Origin: Denitratisoma sp.
Lineage (GTDB): Bacteria; Pseudomonadota; Gammaproteobacteria; Burkholderiales; Rhodocyclaceae
Direction of reading: 5' to 3'
Assembly: GCA_032027165.1 (NCBI GenBank)
Contig: JAVSMO010000001.1
Coordinates: 1,986,458-2,050,457 of the forward strand
DNA: 64,000 bases
The notes beneath the pieces are model-generated. The model saw nothing but the letters and a program-made list of their open reading frames with translations. It made no database searches and was not told where the DNA came from. This document shows positions 22,353 through 31,321 of the stretch, in pieces; position 1 is the first letter of the stretch; each line of letters opens with the position of its first letter. The translations under genes were made by a program, and so were the position numbers.

Positions 22353-23773
22353 GGGCGTCTCCTTTCGATGAGGCGCAGGGCCAGCAGCAGCGCGGCGAGG
22401 CCGCCGCCGACCGTCAGAGCCAGCGCGGCGAAGGACATGCCGTCGACCCAGGCGCCGTAGGCCAGGCCGGCCGCGGTCGAGAACAGCGCGACGAGGCCGA
22501 CGTAGGTCCACGCCTTGAGCTTGCCGATGATGGCCGAAGTGATGAGTATGCTCTGCAGCGAGAGTTCCGGGTCGGCCATCAGGTAGGCGATCAGCGGCCC
22601 CGGGTGCATGCCGAGCGAGAGGAACATCCTGGCGATCGGCACCTCGACCAGGGTCGGGAAGTACATGAAGACGCCGAAGACCACGCCCGCCAGATTGGCG
22701 AGCACGGTGTTGCTGCCGGCGATGGCCTGGATCCACTCGGGCTGGATGAAGGTCCGGATCACGCCGACCAGGAAGACGCCGACCACCAGCAGCGGAAAGA
22801 TCATCTTCACGAAGCGCCAGGTTTCCCACAGCCACTGCTGCATGTCCCAGGCGTCGAAGCGGCGCGCCAGCGGCAGCAGCAGGCCGCACAGAACCGCGAC
22901 GGCAAGCGTGCGCACGGTCACGGTGACGGCCAGTCCGTCGCCGCCGGCGCGCACGCCGAGGGCGGCGAACGCCAGCACGGCAAAAGTCAGTCCCAGCGAC
23001 ACGGCGGTGAGACGGTTGAAGCCTTCGTCGACCCTGCCCAGCCCACGCCAGGCCACCGCGCCGATCAGCCCGAGCAGGACGATCAGCGTCAGCCCCTGCA
23101 GGCTGAGGCCCTCGGCGCCCCGGAGTTCATCGACCGGCACCAGGCGGTCGAGCATCGCCTGCGCGGCGGCGGCGCCGTCCCAGGCCAGCGTGACGCGCGC
23201 CAGTTCGGCCTGCAGCCCGTCCACCTTCAGCGTGCCGGCGATGAGCAGGGCGACGAGGGTGCCGACGAACGCCAGGTTGCGGCGCGGAATGCCGCCGTCG
23301 GCGAAGGCTTCGGGCATGGGGCTGCGCGCCTTTTCGTCGCCGCGGAACAGCAGGGCCATCAGCAGGCCGATGCCGATGCCGAAGACGAGCGCCAGCAGGA
23401 CGCGCGCGATGGCGAAGTCGGCGCCGAGTGCGACGCCCGTGTAGGACAGCGCGAGGATGTTGGCGGCCGGCGCGAAGAAGAGGAAGGTGATGGCCGGCCC
23501 CAGCCCGGCGCCCTTGCCGTAGATGCCGGCGAAGAGCGGCTGGACGGTGCAGGAGCACACCGCCAGCAGGCTGCCGGCGCCGGCGGCGGCGGGATAGGAA
23601 ACATACTTCGGCGCATCCGGTCCGAGGAAGCGCAGGATGGACTGCTGCGGCACCAGCGCCGAGAGCGCGCCGGCGATGAAGAAGGCCGGCACCAGGCAGA
23701 GCAGGACATGCGCCGCCAGGTAGGCGGCGAGGCTGGCCAGGCCGCTTTGCAGCGCGGTTACGAGCAGTTCCAA
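22346..23773 (-). CDS. Permease of the DUF318/ArsP-like family
   Basis: 475 residues with about 10 membrane helices in two halves. CSCTVQPLFAGIYGKGAGLG at about residue 73 is the conserved Cys loop of this family. Some members (ArsP) export trivalent organoarsenicals; others pair with a mini-thioredoxin, as here. Last but one gene of the ars operon, 1 base after acr3. Substrate inferred from context only. It carries a 24-bp motif copy mid-gene. Confidence 0.8.
   Translation of the reverse strand: MELLVTALQSGLASLAAYLAAHVLLCLVPAFFIAGALSALVPQQSILRFLGPDAPKYVSYPAAAGAGSLLAVCSCTVQPLFAGIYGKGAGLGPAITFLFFAPAANILALSYTGVALGADFAIARVLLALVFGIGIGLLMALLFRGDEKARSPMPEAFADGGIPRRNLAFVGTLVALLIAGTLKVDGLQAELARVTLAWDGAAAAQAMLDRLVPVDELRGAEGLSLQGLTLIVLLGLIGAVAWRGLGRVDEGFNRLTAVSLGLTFAVLAFAALGVRAGGDGLAVTVTVRTLAVAVLCGLLLPLARRFDAWDMQQWLWETWRFVKMIFPLLVVGVFLVGVIRTFIQPEWIQAIAGSNTVLANLAGVVFGVFMYFPTLVEVPIARMFLSLGMHPGPLIAYLMADPELSLQSILITSAIIGKLKAWTYVGLVALFSTAAGLAYGAWVDGMSFAALALTVGGGLAALLLALRLIERRRPC
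22983..23006 (+). repeat. 24-bp bipartite motif, copy 7
   Basis: Perfect AAAGTCAGTC (22983-22992), core CCAGCGAC, ACGGCG (23001-23006). Opposite to coding in the permease gene, encoding AVSLGLTF within a membrane helix. Confidence 0.9.
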
Positions 23774-23774
23774 A

Positions 23775-24842
23775 TCAACCCCGCTCGTACCAGCCCTTGC
23801 TGGCGTTCACCACCTTGACGACCAGCAGCATCACCGGCACTTCGATCAGCACGCCGACCACGGTGGCGAGCGCCGCGCCCGATTCGAAGCCGAACAGGCT
23901 GATGGCCGCCGCGACGGCCAGCTCGAAGAAATTGCTGGCGCCGATCAGCGCCGAGGGACAGGCGACGCTGTGCTTCTCCCCTACCGCTCGGTTGAGCCAA
24001 TAGGCCAGCGCGGAATTGAAGAAGACCTGGATGAGGATCGGCACCGCCAGCAGCGCGATAACGAGCGGCTGCGAGAGGATGGCCTGGCCCTGGAAGGCGA
24101 ACAGCAGCACCAGCGTGGCGAGCAGGGCCGAGATCGACCACGGGCCGAGCTTCGCCATGGTCGCTTCGAAGTGCGCCTGGCCCTTCGTCAGCAGCGCGCG
24201 GCGCCAGAGCTGCGCCAGCGCCAGCGGAATGACGATGTAGAGCACGACGGAGGTGACCAGCGTGTCCCACGGCACGACGATCGCCGAGATGCCGAGCAGC
24301 ACCCCGACGATGGGCGCGAAGGCGAAGATCATGATGGTGTCGTTCAACGCCACCTGCGAGAGCGTGAACAGCGGATCGCCGTTCGTCAGCCGGCTCCAGA
24401 CGAAGACCATCGCCGTGCACGGCGCCGCGGCGAGCAGGATCAGGCCGGCGATGTAGCTGTCGATCTGCTCGGCCGGCAGCAGCGGGGCAAACAGGTGCCG
24501 GATGAACAGCCAGCCCAGCAGCGCCATGGAGAAAGGTTTGACCAGCCAGTTGACCACCAGCGTGACGCCGATGCCGCGCACGTGCTTGCGCACCTCGTGC
24601 AGCGCGCCGAAATCGACCTTGACCAGCATCGGGACGATCATCACCCAGATGAGCAGTCCGACGGGCAGATTGACCTGCGCGACTTCCATGCGGCCCAGCG
24701 CCTGGAACGGCGCCGGCAGGAACTGGCCCAGCGCGATGCCGGCGACGATGCAAAGGAATACCCACAGCGTCAGCCAGCGCTCGAAGAGGCTCATTGGCGC
24801 ATGGGCCGAGGCCTTCACCGCGATTTCACATTGCGCGCTCAT
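23775..24842 (-). CDS. acr3: Arsenite efflux permease, ACR3 family
   Basis: 355 residues, 10 membrane helices. The invariant Cys of Acr3 lies in LAAAPCTAMVFVWSRL, needed for As(III) transport. It exports arsenite produced by ArsC using the proton motive force. Its start is next to the end of arsC (no gap) in the order arsR-arsC-acr3, typical of proteobacterial ars operons. Confidence 0.95.
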   Translation of the reverse strand: MSAQCEIAVKASAHAPMSLFERWLTLWVFLCIVAGIALGQFLPAPFQALGRMEVAQVNLPVGLLIWVMIVPMLVKVDFGALHEVRKHVRGIGVTLVVNWLVKPFSMALLGWLFIRHLFAPLLPAEQIDSYIAGLILLAAAPCTAMVFVWSRLTNGDPLFTLSQVALNDTIMIFAFAPIVGVLLGISAIVVPWDTLVTSVVLYIVIPLALAQLWRRALLTKGQAHFEATMAKLGPWSISALLATLVLLFAFQGQAILSQPLVIALLAVPILIQVFFNSALAYWLNRAVGEKHSVACPSALIGASNFFELAVAAAISLFGFESGAALATVVGVLIEVPVMLLVVKVVNASKGWYERG

Positions 24843-25337
24843 TCATTTTTCCTCGTGGATGCGGCGGGCGGCGGCGATCGCCTCCTCGCGGCTCAGGGTT
24901 TCCAGCGGCAGGGCGAGGAAGGCCTCGACGCGCCGCCTGAGTTGTTGGTAGGCCGTCTCGAAGGCGACGCGCCGTGCCTCGATGGGCTCGACGTGCGCCG
25001 GATCGGGAATGCCCCAGTGCGCCGTGGCGGGGTGCCCCGGCCAGACCGGGCAGGCTTCGTTCGCCGCGTTGTCGCAGACGGTGAGGATGAAATCGAAAGT
25101 GAGTCCGCCCGGCACGGCGAACTCGTCCCAGGACTTGCTGCGGGCGTCCGTCATGGCGATGCCGTGCTGCTTCAGCGTCTCCAGCGCGACGGGATTCACC
25201 CGCCCGGTCGGCTTCGAGCCGGCGGAAAAGGCGTGCACCCGGCCGCCGCCGAGATGGTTGAACAGCGCCTCGCCGAGGATGCTGCGGGCGGAATTGCCGG
25301 TGCACAGCACCAGAACATTGAAGGTTCGATTTGCCAC
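24843..25337 (-). CDS. arsC: Arsenate reductase, low-MW phosphatase type
   Basis: 164 residues, with Cys12 (LCTGNSARS), Cys88 and Cys95 (TVCDNAANEACPVWPG), identical in position to the paralogue at 12165-12707. Thioredoxin-coupled As(V) reduction. A 24-bp motif copy lies at the codons for VPGGLTF (residues 76-81), where the paralogue instead encodes APGAPAL. The motif was therefore gained or lost independently of enzyme function. Confidence 0.93.
   Translation of the reverse strand: MANRTFNVLVLCTGNSARSILGEALFNHLGGGRVHAFSAGSKPTGRVNPVALETLKQHGIAMTDARSKSWDEFAVPGGLTFDFILTVCDNAANEACPVWPGHPATAHWGIPDPAHVEPIEARRVAFETAYQQLRRRVEAFLALPLETLSREEAIAAARRIHEEK
25096..25119 (+). repeat. 24-bp bipartite motif, copy 8 (one mismatch)
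   Basis: AAAGTGAGTC (25096-25105, C to G at position 6), core CGCCCGGC, ACGGCG (25114-25119). Opposite to coding in the second arsC. Confidence 0.8.
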
Positions 25338-25343
25338 GATCGG

Positions 25344-25676
25344 TCAGGATGCTGTGGTTTTCTTGCGCCTGGCCCTGGCGGGTGGGCACGGCCTGCCGCC
25401 GCAGCAGTTCTCGGTGAGGAAGCCGACGATGCCGTTCATCGCCTCGAAGTCGGCGGAATAGAAGATGAAACGGCTCTGCTGGCGCGCCTGCACCAGGCCG
25501 GCGCTGGCCAGCTGCGCCAGGTGGAAGGACAGCGTCGCCGCCGGCACGCCGAGCCGCGCGCCGATGTCGCCGGCGCACAGCCCTTCCGGACCGGCCTCGA
25601 CCAGCAGGCGGAAAATCGAAAGGCGGGTTTCCTGGGCCAGTGCGCCCAATGCCGTGACGGCCGATTTCATTTCCAT
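25344..25676 (-). CDS. arsR: ArsR-type arsenite-responsive repressor
   Basis: 110 residues. Winged helix with CAGDIGARLGVPAATLSFHLAQLASAGLV. The inducer Cys are C-terminal: Cys91, Cys92 and Cys97 (NCCGGRPC), as in Acidithiobacillus-type ArsR (95, 96, 102), rather than the Cys pair within the DNA-binding helix of the E. coli type. The ATG at 25676 is taken; MEMK has a second ATG two codons later. An inverted repeat abuts the start, consistent with self-repression of the arsR-arsC-acr3 operon. Confidence 0.92.
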   Translation of the reverse strand: MEMKSAVTALGALAQETRLSIFRLLVEAGPEGLCAGDIGARLGVPAATLSFHLAQLASAGLVQARQQSRFIFYSADFEAMNGIVGFLTENCCGGRPCPPARARRKKTTAS

Positions 25677-25696
25677 ATTTCTATTATCATCGAAAT
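25677..25696. promoter_or_regulatory. Putative ArsR operator
   Basis: ATTTCTAT-TATC-ATCGAAAT: 8-bp arms with one mismatch around 4 bases, immediately upstream of the arsR ATG. AT-rich in a GC-rich region. The position would block transcription initiation of the operon. Confidence 0.6.
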
Positions 25697-25732
25697 GACA
25701 GACCGGGATCAAGCACTCTTCCCGGCACCCGG

Positions 25733-27076
25733 TTACTGCTCGTCCGAGCCGTGCGCCTGCAAGCCGAGCTTGCGCATCTTCTCCCACAGGCTCTTGCGGC
25801 TGATGCCCAGGCTTTCGGCTGTTCGGGAAATGTGGCCGTTGTGCAGCAGCAATGCCTGGCGGATGTAGTTGCGCTCGCACTCCTGCAGGTAGGCGCTGAG
25901 GTTTCCATCCGCCGCCGGCGGGGTCCAGGTCGTCAGCCCGTCGCCGAAGAAGGCCTCGGGGCCGAGCGTGTCATCCGCGGAAATGATGCAGGCACGCTCG
26001 ACGGCGTGACGCAGTTCGCGGATGTTGCCTGGCCACGGGTATTCGAGGAAGGCCTGCTCGGCGCGCTGCGACAGCGCGCGCCGGCCGCCGCCGTGCTTCG
26101 CGGAGAACTCGTCGAGGAAGATGCGCGCGAACCAGAGGATGTCCTCCTTGCGCTCGCGCAGCGGCGGAATCCTCAGCTGGATGACGTTGATGCGGTAATA
26201 AAGATCTTCGCGGAACTGGCCCAGCTCCACCATTTCCTTCAGGTCGCGGTTGGTGGCGCAGTACAGCCGCAGGTCGAGCGGGATCGGCGCCTCGCCCCCG
26301 ACGCGGACGATGCGCCGCTCCTGGATGGCGCGCAGCAGCTTGACTTGCATGGAAGGCGGCAGCTCGCTGATCTCGTCGAGGAACAGCGTGCCGCAGTGCG
26401 CCTGCTCGAAGAAGCCCTTCTTGGTGCGCGCGGCGCCGGTAAAGGCGCCCTTCTCGTAGCCGAACAGCTCGGCCTCGAACAGGCTCTCGGTGACGGCGCC
26501 GCAGTTCACCGGGACGAAGGGGCACTGTTCGCTCTTGCGCGCCAGGCGGTCGAGCGCCTGGGCAACATGTTCCTTGCCGACGCCGGATTCGCCGCTGATG
26601 AGGATCGTGCTGGCGTGCGTGGCCAGGCGCGGCAGCATGTCCTCGATCCGGCGCATGGCCTGCGACACGCCGAGCCTCTTTCGCCCTGCCGGCGGAACGA
26701 AGGCGCTGGTCAGTGCCTTGACCTTCTCGATGAGCTGCTCGAGGTCGAAGGGCTTGGTGATGTAGTCGGCGGCGCCGGCCTTGAGCAGTTCGACGGCCCG
26801 GTCGATGGCGCCGTAGCCGGTGATGAAGATGAAGGGCGGCAGCGTGCGGTGCGCGGCGCGCAGCCGCAGGTACATCTCGCCGCCGTCGAGGTCCGGCAGG
26901 CGGATGTCGCTGACCACCGCCGCATAGGCATGCCGGCCGATGGCTTCCATGGCGCCGGCGGCGGTCTGGTGCCAGTCGAAGGCCAGCCCTTCCAGCTGGA
27001 AGCGGTCGCACAGCGACTCGCCCATGATGGGATCGTCCTCGATCAGGCAGATCACCGGTTGCGTTGCAGCGTTCAT
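25733..27076 (-). CDS. Sigma-54-dependent response regulator (NtrC family)
   Basis: 447 residues in the standard order. Receiver domain with phospho-acceptor Asp57 and Lys108; AAA+ domain with Walker A GESGVGKE (162-169) and the sigma-54 contact loop GAFTGA (210-215); Fis-type helix-turn-helix near the C-terminus ([20 protein letters not shown]). It activates sigma-54 promoters. Its gene overlaps the sensor kinase by 4 bases. The nearest good -24/-12 element is the one at 29614 ahead of the molybdoenzyme operon, which is its likely target. Confidence 0.93.
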   Translation of the reverse strand: MNAATQPVICLIEDDPIMGESLCDRFQLEGLAFDWHQTAAGAMEAIGRHAYAAVVSDIRLPDLDGGEMYLRLRAAHRTLPPFIFITGYGAIDRAVELLKAGAADYITKPFDLEQLIEKVKALTSAFVPPAGRKRLGVSQAMRRIEDMLPRLATHASTILISGESGVGKEHVAQALDRLARKSEQCPFVPVNCGAVTESLFEAELFGYEKGAFTGAARTKKGFFEQAHCGTLFLDEISELPPSMQVKLLRAIQERRIVRVGGEAPIPLDLRLYCATNRDLKEMVELGQFREDLYYRINVIQLRIPPLRERKEDILWFARIFLDEFSAKHGGGRRALSQRAEQAFLEYPWPGNIRELRHAVERACIISADDTLGPEAFFGDGLTTWTPPAADGNLSAYLQECERNYIRQALLLHNGHISRTAESLGISRKSLWEKMRKLGLQAHGSDEQ

Positions 27077-28542
27077 GCCGCCTCCGCCAGGGGCAGCGTG
27101 ACGGTGAAGCGCGTCTCGTCTGGCACGCTCTCGGCGACGATCTCGCCGCCGAGCTGGTGCACGATCTGCCAGGTCACCCAGAGGCCAAGCCCGTGGCCGT
27201 CCTCTCGCTGGCTGGAAAACGGTTCGAACAGATGTTCCATCCGCTCCTGCGGAATGTAGTCGCCGTTGTTGCCGACCTGCACGCGCAGGCGTTCGCCCTC
27301 GCGCTCGACGCGACAGGCGACTTCGCCTTCCTGCGGCGCCGCCTGGATGGCGTTCATCATCAGGTTGATCAGCACCTGGCGCACCAGCGTAGACGGCAGC
27401 GGCAGGGTGCCGTCCACCTCGTTGCGCCAGTCGAAGCGCACACGCTTGCGGTGGGCGTCCGTCTGCACCAGGGTGTGCGTGTCCTCGATGTCCTGCCGCG
27501 TCAGGTAGTGGCTCTGCATTTTCGACTCCACCAGCAGCGCCGACACCGTGTCCTTGATCTGCACCAGGCCTCGCTCGACCAGCGACAGCGTGCGGGCCGC
27601 CAGGGGATCGTCGTTGCCGTGGCGGCGGTAGGTGCTGATGGCGTTGAGCATGCCGCCGAGCGGATTGTTGATCTCGTGCGCGACGCCGGCCGCCAGCCGT
27701 CCCACCGCGGCCAGGCGCTCGGACAGCATCACTTCCCGTTCCAGCGACTGCTTTTCGCGCAGCTCCCGCAGCATGGTCTTGAAGGCGGCGCCGAGCTGGC
27801 CGATCTCGTCCTTCGACTCGTACAACCCGACTTCGTCTTCATCCGGAATTTCCCTGCCGATCCGCCCCATGCTTTGCGCCAGGTCGACCAGCGGCTTGGC
27901 GAAGCGTTGGCCCCAGTACCAGCTGGCCGGCAGCAGCAGCACGAGCACCGCCAGGGTGATCAGGCCGGCGCGCTTGGCGATACCGAAGAAGCGGGGCAGG
28001 AAGGCGTCCTTGGAATAGCCCATGATCAGCGTGCCGAGGCGGTAGCCGTCGGAAATGATCGGCGTCACCATGTAGAGGGATTTCGAGCCCTTGACCTCGA
28101 CGGGGCGCGTATCCGGCTCGTTGTGTCTGGCCACGGCCTGCCACAGCTCGTAGAAGTCGGTATTCGCGCGCGACGGATCCGACAGCATCGGGTACTGGTT
28201 CGGGTCGGTGGCGACGAAGACGCGCCGGTTGGCGTCGAGCACCATCACCAGCGAGGCGGTCTGCGGATTCGACTCGCTGGCGCCGCCGTGGAACGGCGAG
28301 TTGATGATCTCGTAGGCGCGCCATGGGTCGTCGTGCGTGAGCGGCGCCACCAGCGTATTGGCCAGCACCCGGCCGAGGTGGCCGGAGGTGGTTGCCAGGT
28401 CCTGGCGCAGTTCGTCGTACTCGCGAACGATCAGCGAGGCCGTCACCACCAGTGCCGTGATCAGCATCAGCACGCTGCTGCGCAGCGGGATCTTGTAGCG
28501 GAAGCTGAGGTCGTGCAACCGCAGCATCTCAGGTCCTTGCAT
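27073..28542 (-). CDS. Membrane sensor histidine kinase
   Basis: 489 residues. Two membrane helices (about 18-38 and 190-210) flank a periplasmic domain of about 150 residues. A HAMP linker and coiled coil follow, then the H-box GVAHEINNPLGG with His289, and an ATPase domain (N-box MMNAIQAAP, GLGLW G-box). It phosphorylates the response regulator encoded next. It overlaps the periplasmic binding protein gene by 14 bases, so ligand capture by that protein probably drives signalling, as the fused binding domain does in TtrS-type kinases. Confidence 0.92.
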   Translation of the reverse strand: MQGPEMLRLHDLSFRYKIPLRSSVLMLITALVVTASLIVREYDELRQDLATTSGHLGRVLANTLVAPLTHDDPWRAYEIINSPFHGGASESNPQTASLVMVLDANRRVFVATDPNQYPMLSDPSRANTDFYELWQAVARHNEPDTRPVEVKGSKSLYMVTPIISDGYRLGTLIMGYSKDAFLPRFFGIAKRAGLITLAVLVLLLPASWYWGQRFAKPLVDLAQSMGRIGREIPDEDEVGLYESKDEIGQLGAAFKTMLRELREKQSLEREVMLSERLAAVGRLAAGVAHEINNPLGGMLNAISTYRRHGNDDPLAARTLSLVERGLVQIKDTVSALLVESKMQSHYLTRQDIEDTHTLVQTDAHRKRVRFDWRNEVDGTLPLPSTLVRQVLINLMMNAIQAAPQEGEVACRVEREGERLRVQVGNNGDYIPQERMEHLFEPFSSQREDGHGLGLWVTWQIVHQLGGEIVAESVPDETRFTVTLPLAEAA

Positions 28543-29380
28543 CCAGGGCCCGCATCATGCGCGCGATGCCGTCGAACAGGGCATCGTCGCCGGCGACGAA
28601 CCCGTCCAGGTTGAGGCGCTTCAGCAGGGCCTTCCCGGCGACGTTCTGCGACATGCCCAGCAGGGCCTCCTGCATGGTGTCGAACTCCGCCCGCGATACG
28701 CCGGTTCTTGCCACCACCGGGGTGTGGCCGAAGTAGGGCGATTTCTCGACGATCCGGGTGCGTCGTGTCAGCTCCGGATGATAGAGGCGAAGCGTCTCCC
28801 AGACGTAGCTGTCGACCGCGCCGCCCTGGGCCAGGTTCGATCCGACGGCCTCGACGATCTTGCGGTGCGCCCATGTGAAGAAGGTGCGCGCGAAGAAGCG
28901 CTCAGGGTTCTCCTTCAACTGCATGAGGGCGTAGCGCGGGTAGAGGAAACCGGAATTCGAATCCGGGTCGGAGTAGGCGAACACCTTGCCGCGCAGGTCG
29001 AGGATGGAATTCGTCGTCTTGTCCGTCGCCGGCACGATCAGGTAGGACTGGTACTGCGGCCGGCCTTCCATGACGGGAACCGCCAGCAGACGCAACCGGG
29101 CCCTGTTCCGAACGTAGGGATAGCCGCAGATCCAGGCGAAATCGAGCTTCTGCTCCAGCAGCAGGTCCATGATCTCCCGGTAGCTGCCGCGTTGCACGAA
29201 GCGGACGGCGCGCCCGATGCGGCCCTGCAGGTAATCGCGCCAGTCGTTGAGAAAGGAGAGCTGGTCGTCGAGGAACACCGGAGAGAGGCCGATGCGCATC
29301 GCGGCGTTGGTCTGCGCTTCGGCGCACAGCGGCGAAGCCGATACCGCTGCGGCCAGTGCCAGAAAAGTCCTGCGATCCAA
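28529..29380 (-). CDS. PhnD-like periplasmic binding protein (sensor component)
   Basis: 283 residues from a TTG at 29380, chosen because a strong AAGGAGG lies 5 bases upstream and the first residues form a secretion signal (DRRTFLALAAAVSAS, cleavage after AEA). The body is of the phosphate/phosphonate binding-protein (PhnD) type: MRIGLSPVF, YREIMDLLLEQKLDFAWICGYPYV, FAYSDPDSNSGFLYPRYAL. No ABC transporter genes are adjacent, but a kinase and a regulator are; this is the three-component arrangement seen for ArxX/TtrS-type oxyanion sensing. Ligand unknown. Confidence 0.82.
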   Translation of the reverse strand: MDRRTFLALAAAVSASPLCAEAQTNAAMRIGLSPVFLDDQLSFLNDWRDYLQGRIGRAVRFVQRGSYREIMDLLLEQKLDFAWICGYPYVRNRARLRLLAVPVMEGRPQYQSYLIVPATDKTTNSILDLRGKVFAYSDPDSNSGFLYPRYALMQLKENPERFFARTFFTWAHRKIVEAVGSNLAQGGAVDSYVWETLRLYHPELTRRTRIVEKSPYFGHTPVVARTGVSRAEFDTMQEALLGMSQNVAGKALLKRLNLDGFVAGDDALFDGIARMMRALDART

Positions 29381-29484
29381 GTGTTCCTCCTTGAGGATGG
29401 CCGCCTTTCTAAGCGGCACGAATCGTTGAGCGATAGCGGCGATGCTAGCAGACACGCCTGCGGTCGTGAGGGCCGGCGCCAGGA

Positions 29485-29501
29485 TTGCATTCGGCATGCA
29501 A
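29485..29501. promoter_or_regulatory. Inverted repeat in the divergent intergenic region
   Basis: TTGCAT-TCGGC-ATGCAA, perfect 6-bp arms. Located 105 bases upstream of the sensor gene's TTG start and about 110 bases upstream of the -24/-12 element. Role unknown; could be an operator for the sensor operon. Confidence 0.35.
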
Positions 29502-29509
29502 AAAGAATG

Positions 29510-29558
29510 GTTACCCGTCGGTGACTTGCTGCGGCGCACGATGTTACCGAAACGTAAC
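29510..29558 (+). promoter_or_regulatory. Putative activator sites (UAS) for the sigma-54 promoter
   Basis: Two 16-bp dyads with the same start: GTTACCCGTCGGTGAC (29510-29525) and GTTACCGAAACGTAAC (29543-29558). They are 33 bases apart, about three turns, and 56-104 bases upstream of the -24 element, the normal range for NtrC-family enhancers. A half-site GTAAC follows at 29599. The response regulator encoded by the divergent operon is the likely binder. Confidence 0.6.
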
Positions 29559-29613
29559 CAATGTTCCTCGTTTGCCCGGGACCACTCCAATCAAATCAGT
29601 AACTTTACCGCGA

Positions 29614-29627
29614 GGCACGGTTGTTGC
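29614..29627 (+). promoter_or_regulatory. Sigma-54 (-24/-12) promoter of the molybdoenzyme operon
   Basis: GGCACGGTTGTTGC has GG and GC separated by exactly 10 bases and matches the sigma-54 consensus (TGGCAC-N5-TTGC) at all but the first base. Transcription would start near 29639, giving a leader of about 70 bases before the FeS protein gene. It has paired upstream dyads and a divergent sigma-54 activator. Confidence 0.85.
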
Positions 29628-29707
29628 TGATGAGACTCCGCTGGAAACAGGACATCTTCCGATGTCATCGATCAGTCGCCGGGAGAAAACAAGGAGGAGA
29701 TGGTCAC

Positions 29708-30418
29708 ATGAGCGAAGAACTGAGGGTTTCGTCCATAGAAACGCGGGGGGCTGCCGGCAAGAAGCGCTATGCCATGGTGGTCGACACGCGGCGCTGCATC
29801 GGCTGCATGGCCTGCCAGGTCGCCTGCAAGGCCGAGTACGACACGCCGCTCGGCGTCAATCGCACCTGGGTGCCGTACAAGGTCGTCGGCAAGTATCCCG
29901 TCGTGAAGAAGCAGTTCCTGCCGCGCCTGTGCAACCACTGCGACGATCCGCCGTGCGTGCGCAACTGCCCGGTGGACGCCACCTACAAGGTCGAGGACGG
30001 CGGCTTCGTCCTGCAGCGCTACGAGCGCTGCATCGGCTGCCGCAGCTGCATGGCGGCCTGCCCCTACAACGCCCGCTTCATGCTGCCGGCGCACCGCACC
30101 TACTCGTCGATCACCCGCGTGGTGGACAAGTGCACCTTCTGCTTCCACCGCGTGACGCAGAACATGGTGCCGGCCTGCGTGCAGACCTGCATCGGTCGCT
30201 CCAGGGTATTCGGCGACATCAACGACCCGAATAGCGAGGTTTCCTATTTGATCGCCCGCAACGCCACCCAGGTGCTGCGTCCCGAGGAAGGCACCAAGCC
30301 GCAGGTCTACTACATCGGCGCCGACCGCAACGCCACCGAGTTCGGTCGCGACGCCTACAGCAAGCCGGAAGTGATGGAGCAGGAACGTTCCGCCTTCAAG
30401 CGCCACTTCAAAATCTAA
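29708..30418 (+). CDS. Four-cluster ferredoxin subunit (TtrB/PsrB/SrdB-like)
   Basis: 236 residues. Four Cys groups fit four [4Fe-4S] clusters: CIGCMACQVACK, CNHCDDPPCVRNCP, CIGCRSCMAACP, and CTFC with a distant CVQTC. This is the electron-transfer subunit between the NrfD membrane protein and the molybdenum subunit. The N-terminus lacks a Tat signal, so it is probably exported with the catalytic subunit. First gene after the sigma-54 promoter; AAGGAGGAG is upstream. The gene order FeS-NrfD-Mo is that of ttrBCA and srdBCA operons. Confidence 0.9.
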   Translation: MSEELRVSSIETRGAAGKKRYAMVVDTRRCIGCMACQVACKAEYDTPLGVNRTWVPYKVVGKYPVVKKQFLPRLCNHCDDPPCVRNCPVDATYKVEDGGFVLQRYERCIGCRSCMAACPYNARFMLPAHRTYSSITRVVDKCTFCFHRVTQNMVPACVQTCIGRSRVFGDINDPNSEVSYLIARNATQVLRPEEGTKPQVYYIGADRNATEFGRDAYSKPEVMEQERSAFKRHFKI

Positions 30419-30429
30419 GGGGGTGAATC

Positions 30430-31299
30430 ATGGGTGATTACGTCTGGTTTCACGATGTGTCGTGGCATGCGAGCTACGCCATCTACTTCTTCGTCATCGG
30501 CATCCTGGCCGGCCTGTCCTTCCTGTCCTACGGCTCCTGGATCACGCCGGCGCTGCGGCCCTTGCGCGAGAAGGCAGCCTACATCTCGCTCGTCCTGCTG
30601 GCGGTGGGCGGCCTGCTGCTGATCGCCGATCTGTCGCAGCCGCTGCGCTTCCTCAATACCCTCAACCCGGCCTATCTCAACTTCAGTTCGCCGCTGGCCT
30701 GGGGGGCGTTGAACATCGTCGCCTTCGGCGTCGTCTCGGTGCTCTACGTCCTCGAACTGAAGAAGGGACAGGACAGCGCGCGCGGCAAGCTGCTGGCCAT
30801 GATCGCCGCCCTGCTGGCGCTGGGCCTGCCGATCTACACCGGCTACGACCTGACGGTGCATCAGTCGCGGCCGATCTGGAACACGCCGATCATGCCGGTG
30901 CTGTTCGTCGCCCTGGCGATCGCTTCCGGCTCGGCCGTCGGCTCGCTCCTGGCGGGCGGCAACGCCGAGGCGCAGAAGGTGCTGCGCGAGTACATGCTGT
31001 GGTCGACGGCCGGCGTCGGCGTGGCGCTGATTTCCATCCTCGGCACCACCAACTACGGCGGCTCGGCTTCGGAGCTGACCTTCATGGTCCTGACCAGCGG
31101 CACGATGGGCACGATCTTCGTCGGCGGCGGCATCCTGCTCGGCACCGCGGCGCCGGTCGCCATCCTGTTCCTCGCGCACATGCGCCAGCAGACCACCGCG
31201 GCGATGCTGATGCTCTCCGCCCTGCTCATCCTGCTCGGCAGCGCCACCCTGCGCTACGCCCTGCTGATGGGCCCGCAGCAACTGCAGACCTTGTACTGA
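30430..31299 (+). CDS. NrfD-family quinone-interacting membrane subunit
   Basis: 289 residues, about 8 membrane helices, beginning MGDYVWFHDVSWHASYAIYF. PsrC/NrfD-type anchors exchange electrons with the quinone pool and have no haem. It lies between the FeS and molybdenum subunits (11 and 22 bases away). Residues such as the Trp/His near the N-terminus and the Asp in LLLIADLSQPLRF are typical of the family's quinone side. Confidence 0.9.
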   Translation: MGDYVWFHDVSWHASYAIYFFVIGILAGLSFLSYGSWITPALRPLREKAAYISLVLLAVGGLLLIADLSQPLRFLNTLNPAYLNFSSPLAWGALNIVAFGVVSVLYVLELKKGQDSARGKLLAMIAALLALGLPIYTGYDLTVHQSRPIWNTPIMPVLFVALAIASGSAVGSLLAGGNAEAQKVLREYMLWSTAGVGVALISILGTTNYGGSASELTFMVLTSGTMGTIFVGGGILLGTAAPVAILFLAHMRQQTTAAMLMLSALLILLGSATLRYALLMGPQQLQTLY

Positions 31300-31321
31300 C
31301 CGGCCACGAGGAGACAGAAAC

